Under the pieces are notes generated by a model. The model did no database searches and was not told the origin of the DNA. It worked only from the letters and a program-made list of their open reading frames with translations. From contig DUCS01000014.1 of the NCBI GenBank assembly GCA_012959695.1, positions 1 to 35,418 of the forward strand: DNA of 35,418 bases, in the 5' to 3' direction. The stretch is from Cycloclasticus sp. (GTDB lineage: Bacteria > Pseudomonadota > Gammaproteobacteria > Methylococcales > Cycloclasticaceae). Both the position numbers and the translations under genes were made by a program. This document shows positions 8,110 to 15,829 of the stretch, piece by piece (position 1 is the stretch's first letter; every line of letters begins with the position of its first letter).

Positions 8110-8128
8110 CGTTTCTTTAAAAGAAACG
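8110..8128. promoter_or_regulatory. 19-bp perfect palindrome upstream of the MaoC gene
   Basis: CGTTTCTTT and AAAGAAACG flank a single central base in the divergent gap (7923-8214) between the alcohol dehydrogenase and MaoC genes, 86 bases before the MaoC start. It looks like an operator for a dimeric repressor such as a TetR-family protein; no such gene is in the window. The same gap has a weaker repeat, TTGAA-N6-TTCAA, just upstream. Confidence 0.5.
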
Positions 8129-8214
8129 TTGTCGTTAGTCTTGTTAGGGTGTACAAAGAATATGGAATTAATTTTGCGTTGCAGATTAAGATAAATAATA
8201 AAAAAGGGGAAACT

Positions 8215-8673
8215 ATGTCTATTCCAAAGCCAAGCAATTGCATGAGCATTGATGATTTAAGCATCGGTATGAAGGCCGAAAAGCTTTACACCATCAGTCA
8301 TGAAGATGCGGTTAATTTTTCCAAACTGTCAGGTGACTGGAACCCAGCGCATCATGATGAAGAATACGCGGCAGCGAGTATATTCAAACAACGCGTAACG
8401 CACGGCATGTTTTCGGTGATTCAATTTTCAGGCATATTGGGGATGGATTTACCTGGGCTTGGAACCTTGTGGTTAAAACAAAGTGTTGAATTTTTGCGTC
8501 CCGGTTTTTTCGATAATGAATACCGCGCCGTGGTGGAAGTTACTGCCATTAATAAAGAAAACAATACCGTTACTTTTAGCACTGAGTGCTTTGATAAAGA
8601 AGGCAATAAATTCGTTCAAGGGGAAGCGGTTGTTAAGCCGATTCCTGCAAAACTAAAACAAGCCAGTCAATAG
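8215..8673 (+). CDS. MaoC-like (R)-specific enoyl-CoA hydratase
   Basis: 152 residues from ATG 8215, chosen because AGGGGA lies 6 bases upstream; an in-frame GTG at 8149 would add 22 residues with no ribosome site. The hot-dog fold hydratase motif is clear: SGDWNPAHHDEEYA with Asp41 and His46 in catalytic positions, then QRVTHGM. It hydrates trans-2-enoyl-CoA to the (R)-3-hydroxyacyl-CoA. It is 10 bases from the following indolepyruvate-oxidoreductase-type gene and surely co-transcribed. The pairing suggests an acyl-CoA pathway in which the oxidoreductase produces a CoA thioester; this is inference. Confidence 0.88.
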   Translation: MSIPKPSNCMSIDDLSIGMKAEKLYTISHEDAVNFSKLSGDWNPAHHDEEYAAASIFKQRVTHGMFSVIQFSGILGMDLPGLGTLWLKQSVEFLRPGFFDNEYRAVVEVTAINKENNTVTFSTECFDKEGNKFVQGEAVVKPIPAKLKQASQ

Positions 8674-8683
8674 GTGAGAGAAA

Positions 8684-11600
8684 ATGTCAGATTCAAATTC
8701 TAAAGAGTACAAATTTATTCGTGAAGAAGGCCCAGTATTTTTATCAGGTAATCAGGCTTATTTAAGGATTGTTTTTGAACAGCAACGCCGTGATCGCGAA
8801 GCCGGCCTGAACACAGGCGGGTTTATTTCTGGTTACCGAGGCTCACCTTTTGGTAATTTCGATACCGATTGTAGAGCTGTTGAAGGGGCGTTAAATGAGC
8901 GCGACATATATTTTAACCCCGGTGTTAATGAGGCAATGGCGGCGACAGCTATTTGGGGTTCGCAGCAAATTGATTTCTTTGAAGGCCAGCAATTTGAAGG
9001 TGCGTTTGGCCTTTGGTATGGCAAAGGCCCTGGTGTGGACCAAGCGGCTGATGCGCTTCACCATGCCAACTTATGGGGAACCAGTAAGCACGGCGGTGTT
9101 GTGATGGCGGTGGGTGATGACCCAATGAGTCGTTCATCCAGTATTCAACAACAAAGTGAATACGTGTTATCAGGTTTGTGCATTCCCATTATGCATTGCT
9201 CATCAGTGCAAGATATTTACGACTTTGGTCTTATTGCTTACCAAATGTCACGTTATGCCGGTCTTTGGATGGCGGTTAAGTCAGTGTCGGATATTGCCGA
9301 ATCTTGGTATATGGTGGACATTGATCCTAAGCGTACGCAAACCGTATTACCAGACCCTAGCGATTTTGTTATGCCAGAAAGTGGTGTGCACACACGCTGG
9401 CCAGATAATTCAGTTAACCAAGATGAGCGCATGGTTAACGCACGTTTGCCAGCGGTTAAAGCCTTTACACGGGCGAATAAATTAAACAAAGTGACGCTAG
9501 ATGCAAAACAGCGTCGTGTTGGTATTATTACCGCAGGTAAAAGTTATTTAGACACCACAGAAGCGCTAGAAGATTTAGGCATTAATGAAGCAATGCGTGA
9601 TGAGTTGGGCTTGGCGGTATTTAAAATTGCCGTTATTTGGCCGCTAGAAGAAACCTTGGTTCGCGAGTTCGCAGAATCGGTTGATGAAATTTTGGTGATT
9701 GAAGAATCGCGTCCGTTCCTTGAAACACAAGTTAAAGACATCTTATTTGATATGCCAATGGATATTCGTCCGTTGGTGATGGGCAAAAAAGGCCGTGATC
9801 AGCAAACACAGTTCCCCTCCAATGGTGAGTTAACGCCAGCGCTTATTTCTAAAGCCTTGGTTAAATGGTTGAAGCCCTATAAAACAACCGACTCCATGAC
9901 TAAATGGATTGAAGTGCTAGAAAGTACAGAAAAGCAACTCAGCGTACCGCGCAATACCGTGGAACGTACACCGTATTTTTGCTCGGGTTGTCCGCACAGT
10001 TCGTCTACTAAATTACCCGACGGTACCAGCGAGCAACTAATTGGGATCGGTTGCCATTTCTTAGTGGGTTTAATGGACAGAAACGGCACCACGTATACGC
10101 AAATGGGCGGCGAAGGTGCCACATGGGCAGGTGCGTCTCCTTTCCTTGGTAATCGCCATACGTTTGTAAACGTGGGTGATGGCACGTTCTATCATTCAGG
10201 TTCTACGGCCATTCGCCAAGCGATTGCATCAAACATTAATATCACCTACAAAATCTTATTTAACGATGCGGTAGCGATGACCGGTGGGCAACCATTTGAT
10301 GGCCCCTTAACGGTAGAAGGTATTACCCAACAAATGCATTCAGAAGGTGCGGCCCGTGTGGTCGTGGTTTCAAGAGATCCAGACGAGCTGAATAAATCAG
10401 CGTTTGCGCCAGGTACAAATTTGTACCACCGTGATGACCTGCAACAAGTGATGAAGGAATTGGCGGACACAAAAGGTGTCACTATCCTTATATATGAACA
10501 AACGTGCGCAACAGAATTACGTCGCCGTCGTAAACGTAAACTTGTAGAAACACCTAAAAAACTCACCTTCATCAACTCGCGTGTATGTGAAGGCTGTGGC
10601 GATTGTGGCGTTCAATCAAACTGTTTGTCTGTACAACCATTAGAAACAGAGCTGGGCCGCAAACGTGTTATTGACCAATCAGGCTGTAACTTAGACTTTA
10701 GCTGTGTAAAAGGCTTCTGCCCCAGCTTTGTTACGATTGAAGGTGGAGAATTAGCAAAAGGCAATGCAGTGAATTTGTCGGATGAAATATTTGCGTCCCT
10801 ACCAGAGCCAACACCAAAGCCATTAGATGGCGTGTTTGGTTCGTTAGTTTGCGGTATTGGTGGTACCGGCGTGGTGACCATTTCTTCAATGATTGGTGAA
10901 GCGGCGAAAGCAGAAGGCTTTGCTTCGCAAGTGCTTGATTTAACCGGCATGGCGCAAAAATTTGGCGCGGTGTACTGTCACCTTAAAGTAGCCAATAATA
11001 TTGAAGACCTTAATTCAACGCGTTTATCTATCGGCAAAGCAGACTTGTTAATTGGTGCAGATATTGTGACCAGTGCCAGTGATGAAGGTATGTCACGTTT
11101 GCGCCAAGGGTATACAAAAGGTGTAGTGAACTCTCACGGCATTGTAACGGGCGCATTTACCCGCGATGGCGATTTCAGTATTCCTGTAGACGATATGAAG
11201 CAAGCATTAGAACGCTTTACCGGCGAAGGCAACTGCAGCTTCTTTGATTCAACCGAAGTATCAGAAACACTCACCGGCAATACTATTGGCGCGAACATGA
11301 TGTTGTTGGGTTTTGCCTGCCAAAAAGGTTGGTTACCCGTAAAGCGCGAATCGTTAGAAAACGCGATTACAGCAAATGGCGTAGCCGTAGCGTACAACCA
11401 GCGTGTATTTAAAATAGGCCGCTTAATGGCGCATGATCCAGATGCGGTTAAAGCACTGCTCGAGCAAGGTGCAACAACGCCTGAGTGGGAAGTATTGTCA
11501 GCCACTACGGATGAATTAATTACCCGTCGTGAAAACGATTTGGTTGATTATCAAAATAAAGCCTATGCCAATAAATTTGCGGCACTTATTAATAAAGTAC

Positions 11601-12175
11601 GTGATGCTGAAGCTAAGCTGGCTGGTGATTCAGATGAAATTACTGAATCAGCAGCGCGTTACTTATACAAATTGATGGCCTATAAAGACGAACTAGAAGT
11701 GGCGCGTTTATATACCGATGGCACATGGCAAAAGCAGGTGGAAGCTAAATTTTCTGGTGATTACAAAATCAGATTCCACATGGCGCCGCCACTTATTTCA
11801 AAACGCGATCCGATAACAGGCCACCTAAAGAAACGTGAATTTGGTGGATGGATGTTATCGGCATTAAAAATGGCATCCAAATTCAAAGGGCTGCGAAATA
11901 GCCCGCTCAACCCATTTGGTTATTCTCAAGAACGTAAGGAAGACAAAGAAATGTTGCGTCAATATGAGTCTGTGTTGAATCAAATTATTGATGGGCTAAA
12001 TGAAGACAATAAGGAAGCAGCATTGGAAATGGCGCGCGTGCCAGAGTTCATTAGAGGTTATGGCCACGTGAGAACGCAAAATATTGAATCTGCCGTTCGT
12101 CGATGGAAAAGCCTAGATGATCAATTTAAAAATCCTAATAAGATTATTAAAGTGTCGATGGGTACAACGGCATAA
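8684..12175 (+). CDS. Fused indolepyruvate ferredoxin oxidoreductase family enzyme (IorAB-type 2-oxoacid oxidoreductase)
   Basis: 1163 residues, the length of the fused proteobacterial IorA-IorB proteins. Order of parts: an N-terminal TPP-pyrimidine-like half (ISGYRGSPFG near residue 48), a Cys pair SGCPHSS (about 433-436), the TPP-binding half with GDGTFYHSG near 498 and Asn about 30 residues later, a ferredoxin-like segment with cysteines in CEGCGDCG (from about 635) and CVKGFCPS, then the gamma-type domain starting with GIGGTG near 724 and an IorB-like C-terminus. The family decarboxylates 2-oxo acids, classically arylpyruvates, to acyl-CoA while reducing ferredoxin. In an aerobic aromatic degrader it probably handles arylpyruvates or branched 2-oxo acids. 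It is co-transcribed with the MaoC hydratase and followed by a terminator at 12206. Confidence 0.9.
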   Translation: MSDSNSKEYKFIREEGPVFLSGNQAYLRIVFEQQRRDREAGLNTGGFISGYRGSPFGNFDTDCRAVEGALNERDIYFNPGVNEAMAATAIWGSQQIDFFEGQQFEGAFGLWYGKGPGVDQAADALHHANLWGTSKHGGVVMAVGDDPMSRSSSIQQQSEYVLSGLCIPIMHCSSVQDIYDFGLIAYQMSRYAGLWMAVKSVSDIAESWYMVDIDPKRTQTVLPDPSDFVMPESGVHTRWPDNSVNQDERMVNARLPAVKAFTRANKLNKVTLDAKQRRVGIITAGKSYLDTTEALEDLGINEAMRDELGLAVFKIAVIWPLEETLVREFAESVDEILVIEESRPFLETQVKDILFDMPMDIRPLVMGKKGRDQQTQFPSNGELTPALISKALVKWLKPYKTTDSMTKWIEVLESTEKQLSVPRNTVERTPYFCSGCPHSSSTKLPDGTSEQLIGIGCHFLVGLMDRNGTTYTQMGGEGATWAGASPFLGNRHTFVNVGDGTFYHSGSTAIRQAIASNINITYKILFNDAVAMTGGQPFDGPLTVEGITQQMHSEGAARVVVVSRDPDELNKSAFAPGTNLYHRDDLQQVMKELADTKGVTILIYEQTCATELRRRRKRKLVETPKKLTFINSRVCEGCGDCGVQSNCLSVQPLETELGRKRVIDQSGCNLDFSCVKGFCPSFVTIEGGELAKGNAVNLSDEIFASLPEPTPKPLDGVFGSLVCGIGGTGVVTISSMIGEAAKAEGFASQVLDLTGMAQKFGAVYCHLKVANNIEDLNSTRLSIGKADLLIGADIVTSASDEGMSRLRQGYTKGVVNSHGIVTGAFTRDGDFSIPVDDMKQALERFTGEGNCSFFDSTEVSETLTGNTIGANMMLLGFACQKGWLPVKRESLENAITANGVAVAYNQRVFKIGRLMAHDPDAVKALLEQGATTPEWEVLSATTDELITRRENDLVDYQNKAYANKFAALINKVRDAEAKLAGDSDEITESAARYLYKLMAYKDELEVARLYTDGTWQKQVEAKFSGDYKIRFHMAPPLISKRDPITGHLKKREFGGWMLSALKMASKFKGLRNSPLNPFGYSQERKEDKEMLRQYESVLNQIIDGLNEDNKEAALEMARVPEFIRGYGHVRTQNIESAVRRWKSLDDQFKNPNKIIKVSMGTTA

Positions 12176-12180
12176 ACTAT

Positions 12181-12208
12181 TAATGGTTTAATGGTTTAAT
12201 GGTTTAAA
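12181..12208. repeat. 9-bp tandem repeat (TAATGGTTT x3)
   Basis: Three exact consecutive copies of TAATGGTTT begin at 12181, right after the stop codon of the long oxidoreductase gene, and run straight into the terminator hairpin. Confidence 0.8.
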
Positions 12209-12254
12209 GCCCTATTTTTTTAAGTCGTTGAGGCTAAAGCAATAGGGCTTTTTT
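12206..12254 (+). terminator. Rho-independent terminator after the indolepyruvate-oxidoreductase gene
   Basis: AAAGCCCTATT (12206-12216) pairs with AATAGGGCTTT (12241-12251) and a T-run follows. The loop is about 24 bases. Confidence 0.8.
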
Positions 12255-12303
12255 ATTTCGACTGTGTTTAATAAAGAGATGACTGGATAAAGTGAGAGAG
12301 AAA

Positions 12304-13296
12304 ATGAAATTTCGAGCATTGTTAGTACCGTTAACTTGTTTAATGTTAATAGCTTGTGAAGCGCCATTAGTGTTAGACGGTGTTGAACAATCTAAAAAAC
12401 AACCGATTCACCGAACCGACCGTATTCAAACGGCGGCAACCTCAGGTGATGATGTGGTGATTGCTGGCATAGGCTTTATTTTAAATTCTAACGACGCAGG
12501 TAAAACGTGGCAACGTACTCAGCCAGAGGGCTTGCCGGCATTTCTTAGCGCAGCTATATGCCCCGATAAAACACAAGTGGTTGTAACGGCAGAAAAGCAA
12601 GCTTGGACCTCAACCGACAGCGGCAAAACATGGCAAGCAAATAATCTAGATACCGAAGAAGCGCCGCAACACCTCAGTTGTGGGCCGGATAATAGATTAT
12701 GGGTTGCGGCTACATTCAGTACCTTATTAAACAGTACCGACCAAGGTAAAACCTGGCAGCAAACCACCTTTGATGAAGATTTAATTTTCACCTTTATTAA
12801 ATTTTTCGATGCACAAAATGGCGTAGCCGTTGGTGAGTTTGGCAGTGTTTACAGTACCGAAGATGGCGGTGAAAATTGGCTACCAAAAGAAGAACTTATT
12901 CCCAATGAATTTTTCCCATTAGCGGTTGATTTCGCTGACAGTCAACACGGCTGGGTAGGCGGTTCAAGTGGTGTTATTTTTCACACAGCAGATGGTGGCG
13001 CAACGTGGGCTAAAGAAGACACAGGTACCGATGCGCCTATTTATGGTTTGTCAGCAAGCTCATTAGGCATGTATGCAACGGGCGGATTTGGCACGTTTTT
13101 AGAAAGGCAGCCAGTAGTAGACGGCGTGGCTACATGGAAACGTTCGTCAGCCGTTGCAACGCGTTTTTATCTACGTGCTATAGCACCATTGGGTAACAAC
13201 AAAATAATTTTGGGCGGCGGAGCAGGAACACTGCAAGCGATGATTGATGATGGCTCAGGTCAACTGGCCATTGCCAACATTAAGGAAGGGGAATAA
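12304..13296 (+). CDS. YCF48/BNR-repeat outer-envelope lipoprotein
   Basis: 330 residues from ATG 12304, with GAGAGAG as ribosome site; an in-frame GTG at 12292 would overlap it. The N-terminus is a lipoprotein signal with lipobox LIAC (Cys at residue 18). The rest is a beta-propeller of BNR/YCF48-like repeats: SNDAGKTW, STDSGKTW, STDQGKTW, STEDGGENW and HTADGGATW, at roughly 40-residue spacing. This family is repeatedly found beside RND/MMPL, DUF1302 and DUF1329 genes in proteobacteria that degrade steroids, terpenes or hydrocarbons. The stop is 2 bases before the transporter start, so the two are tightly coupled. It probably helps assemble or gate the envelope complex; the exact role is unknown. 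Confidence 0.85.
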   Translation: MKFRALLVPLTCLMLIACEAPLVLDGVEQSKKQPIHRTDRIQTAATSGDDVVIAGIGFILNSNDAGKTWQRTQPEGLPAFLSAAICPDKTQVVVTAEKQAWTSTDSGKTWQANNLDTEEAPQHLSCGPDNRLWVAATFSTLLNSTDQGKTWQQTTFDEDLIFTFIKFFDAQNGVAVGEFGSVYSTEDGGENWLPKEELIPNEFFPLAVDFADSQHGWVGGSSGVIFHTADGGATWAKEDTGTDAPIYGLSASSLGMYATGGFGTFLERQPVVDGVATWKRSSAVATRFYLRAIAPLGNNKIILGGGAGTLQAMIDDGSGQLAIANIKEGE

Positions 13297-13298
13297 TT

Positions 13299-15638
13299 GT
13301 GGGTGCGATAACAAATCAACTTAAAAAAATTGATCGCTTAGTCTTTGCGTTTCCAAAGGTAACGGCAGGTGTTATTTTGGCGATTACCGCATTCTTCGCC
13401 ATGCAAATTCCAGCCGTGAAAATGGTCTCAAACTTTGCCGACTTGTTGCCGCAAGGGCATGAGTATATCCAAACGCATAACACGCTCACCGAAACATTTG
13501 GCGGCGCAAATACGGTTATTGTGGATATTAAGGTAGATGAAGGCACTATTTTTACCAATGACGTATTGGCTAGAATTAAGCGCTTAACCGATAAAGTGGA
13601 TGCGCTACCCGCCGTTAACCATAACTTGGTCAACAGCTTAACGCACAGGAATACGCGTCGTGTTTGGTTAAACGAATACGGCACCATGAAGTCGGCGCCT
13701 TATTATGACCCGTTAAAAGAACATTATTCGGACGAAGAATTGCAAGCCATGCAAAATCAAGTGGTGGCAAACCCTCGTGTATACGGCTTACTAGTCTCAC
13801 CAGATTTAAAATCCGCACTTATTAAAGGCACTTTGAACGAAGGTGACCTTGATTACGAAGAAGTGTTTAATGCGTTGACCAAGCTGCGTGATGAAGAACA
13901 GGCAGATGGCTTAACCATTTATGCCAGTGGTCAACCTGTGTTAGTAGGTTGGGTAACGTCGTATGTGAGTGAAGTGATTCAAATTTTCGGTTACACCTTG
14001 GCGATTTTGCTGATTTTACTGGTAGCCTACTTTAGAAAACTCTATGGCTTGTTGTTACCGCTTATCGGTATTGCGTTAACCACCACGTGGGGCTTGGGTA
14101 TGCTGTCTTTACTGGGTTACAACTTAGACCCTTTAATGTTGGTTGTGCCATTTCTGGTATCGGCCAGAGCCATGTCGCACGGTGTGCAAATTGTAGAAAG
14201 GTTCTACTCTGAATTAGGTGAAGTTGGCAATAAAGAACAAGCAGCAAGAAATACTTTTGAAGGCTTGTTTAGGCCGGGTTCTTTAGGCGTTATTTCTGAT
14301 GCGATTGGCTTACTGCTTATTTCATTGGGTACCGTGCCTATTAACGATAAACTAGCGATTTATGCCTCGCTTTGGGCGGGCAGTGTGATTGTTACGGTGT
14401 TGATTTTCTTACCCGTCATGTTGCAAATTCTCCCTCAAAAAGGCGAAAAATCAACAGAGCACCCGATTTTGGAAAAACTTTTTCCTGTGGTATCAAAAAT
14501 ATCTTGTACACGAAAGGGCGCATTAACAACCTTATTTGTCTCGTTAGGCTTGGTTATTGGCGGGGTTTACTTAAGTTCTAAAGTACAAATTGGTGAATCA
14601 GAATCAGGCTCGCCTTTATTGTATGCAGACCATGATTACAATGTGTCAGCTAACGCCATTAACAGCGCGTTCCCAGGATCTGAAGAAATGTTTATTCTCG
14701 CGCATTCGGACAAACCCCATGGTTTAAAACAACCAGATGCTATTAAAGCCTTGGCTGATTTCCAAAATTATATGATGTTAGACCCTGAACTGGGCGGTAC
14801 CAAAGGGCTGCCAGACTTGCTGTCGCAAGCGAGTCGTATTATTCGTAATGATGATCCGCGTTGGTTGGTGTATCCAAAAGATGAATTTGAATCAGGTGGT
14901 TTAATGTTCGCCTATATGATGTCTAGTCCAATTCCTGGTGCGTTACTTGAGTTCATTGATCCAGATGAACAAAATGCCAATATTGTTTTCTACTATAAAG
15001 ACCATAAAGGTGAAACCATTCGCCGCGCAATACATATGGTTAAAGAGTGGAGTAACAGTGCGGCGGCGCAAGTAGAAGGCTTCTCGCTTAAATTAGCAGG
15101 CGGTCTAATTGGTGTCACCGCAGCGGTAAACGAAGCGTCATATGAAACCAATGTGGTTGTTATTCCATTGGTGTTTTTGCTGATTCTTGTATTTGTAACA
15201 GCATTTTACTGGTCTGTTCACGCCGGTTGGCTCATGTTGTTAGCAATGGGTTTTGCCACCACATTAACCTACGCCTATATGGGCATTGTGGGCTTAGGGA
15301 TTAATGTGAATACCGTGCCAATTTTGGCCGCAGGTATCGGCATTGGTGTGGATTACTCTATCTATATAATGGATAAAATTAAAGAGCAGTACGCCAAACT
15401 TGGTAGCTTCGAAGCGGCTATTGAAAAAGCCATTAATACCACCGGAGTAGCCATTGGCTTTACCGCGTTCTCGTTAATCGCCGGTGTGATTATGTGGGTA
15501 TTGTTATCCACCATGCGCTTCCAAGCAGATGCGGCGATGTTATTAATTGTTATGTTATTGCTAAATGCCTTGGCAGCCATGTTCTTAGTGCCAGCATGGG
15601 TAATGACCTTTAAACCGAAATTTATTCAGGAAAAATAA
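13299..15638 (+). CDS. RND/MMPL-family transporter (predicted exporter, COG1033-type)
   Basis: 779 residues with GTG start at 13299, preceded by AAGGAAGGGG. The topology is two repeated halves: one N-terminal membrane helix (about 18-40), a large periplasmic loop, a block of helices (about 225-375), a helix near 405-425, a second periplasmic loop and a C-terminal block (about 620-772). The motif GIGIGVDYSIYIMD near 678-691 is the MMPL signature with the proton-relay Asp. Two-half proteins of this length without the third component move lipids or hydrophobic compounds. With the lipoprotein before it and the DUF1302/DUF1329 pair after it, it likely moves a hydrophobic aromatic or terpenoid substrate across the periplasm, direction unknown. 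Confidence 0.9.
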   Translation: MGAITNQLKKIDRLVFAFPKVTAGVILAITAFFAMQIPAVKMVSNFADLLPQGHEYIQTHNTLTETFGGANTVIVDIKVDEGTIFTNDVLARIKRLTDKVDALPAVNHNLVNSLTHRNTRRVWLNEYGTMKSAPYYDPLKEHYSDEELQAMQNQVVANPRVYGLLVSPDLKSALIKGTLNEGDLDYEEVFNALTKLRDEEQADGLTIYASGQPVLVGWVTSYVSEVIQIFGYTLAILLILLVAYFRKLYGLLLPLIGIALTTTWGLGMLSLLGYNLDPLMLVVPFLVSARAMSHGVQIVERFYSELGEVGNKEQAARNTFEGLFRPGSLGVISDAIGLLLISLGTVPINDKLAIYASLWAGSVIVTVLIFLPVMLQILPQKGEKSTEHPILEKLFPVVSKISCTRKGALTTLFVSLGLVIGGVYLSSKVQIGESESGSPLLYADHDYNVSANAINSAFPGSEEMFILAHSDKPHGLKQPDAIKALADFQNYMMLDPELGGTKGLPDLLSQASRIIRNDDPRWLVYPKDEFESGGLMFAYMMSSPIPGALLEFIDPDEQNANIVFYYKDHKGETIRRAIHMVKEWSNSAAAQVEGFSLKLAGGLIGVTAAVNEASYETNVVVIPLVFLLILVFVTAFYWSVHAGWLMLLAMGFATTLTYAYMGIVGLGINVNTVPILAAGIGIGVDYSIYIMDKIKEQYAKLGSFEAAIEKAINTTGVAIGFTAFSLIAGVIMWVLLSTMRFQADAAMLLIVMLLLNALAAMFLVPAWVMTFKPKFIQEK

Positions 15639-15677
15639 TTATATTGTCTTGAACATTAAGGAATTTAGAAGCTTGAT

Positions 15678-15713
15678 TTAAAAGGCTTAAAAGGCTTAAA
15701 AGGCTTAAAAGCG
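15678..15713. repeat. 9-bp tandem repeat (TTAAAAGGC x3, plus a decayed fourth)
   Basis: Exact copies start at 15678, 15687 and 15696; the fourth at 15705 differs at one base. It lies in the 191-base gap between the RND gene and the DUF1302 gene. Confidence 0.8.
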
Positions 15714-15721
15714 TGCGGATT

Positions 15722-15760
15722 ATGTTGCAATTTTCGTACGGAGTAGTATAAATGCAACAT
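15722..15760. promoter_or_regulatory. Inverted repeat upstream of the DUF1302 gene
   Basis: ATGTTGCA (15722-15729) is matched by TGCAACAT (15753-15760) with 23 bases between, about 70 bases before the DUF1302 start. It may be an operator or mark a separate promoter for the two envelope genes. Confidence 0.4.
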
Positions 15761-15829
15761 TAAGGTAGGTTTAATTTAGAGTTATTTAGACCTGTTTAAT
15801 AAAAAAATAATCTTTAAAAGGGGATACAC

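Noticed and set aside
10612-10950. 112-codon open frame on the minus strand inside the long oxidoreductase gene
   Set aside because: It is an antisense shadow of a highly conserved coding frame, with no ribosome site and no recognisable protein features.
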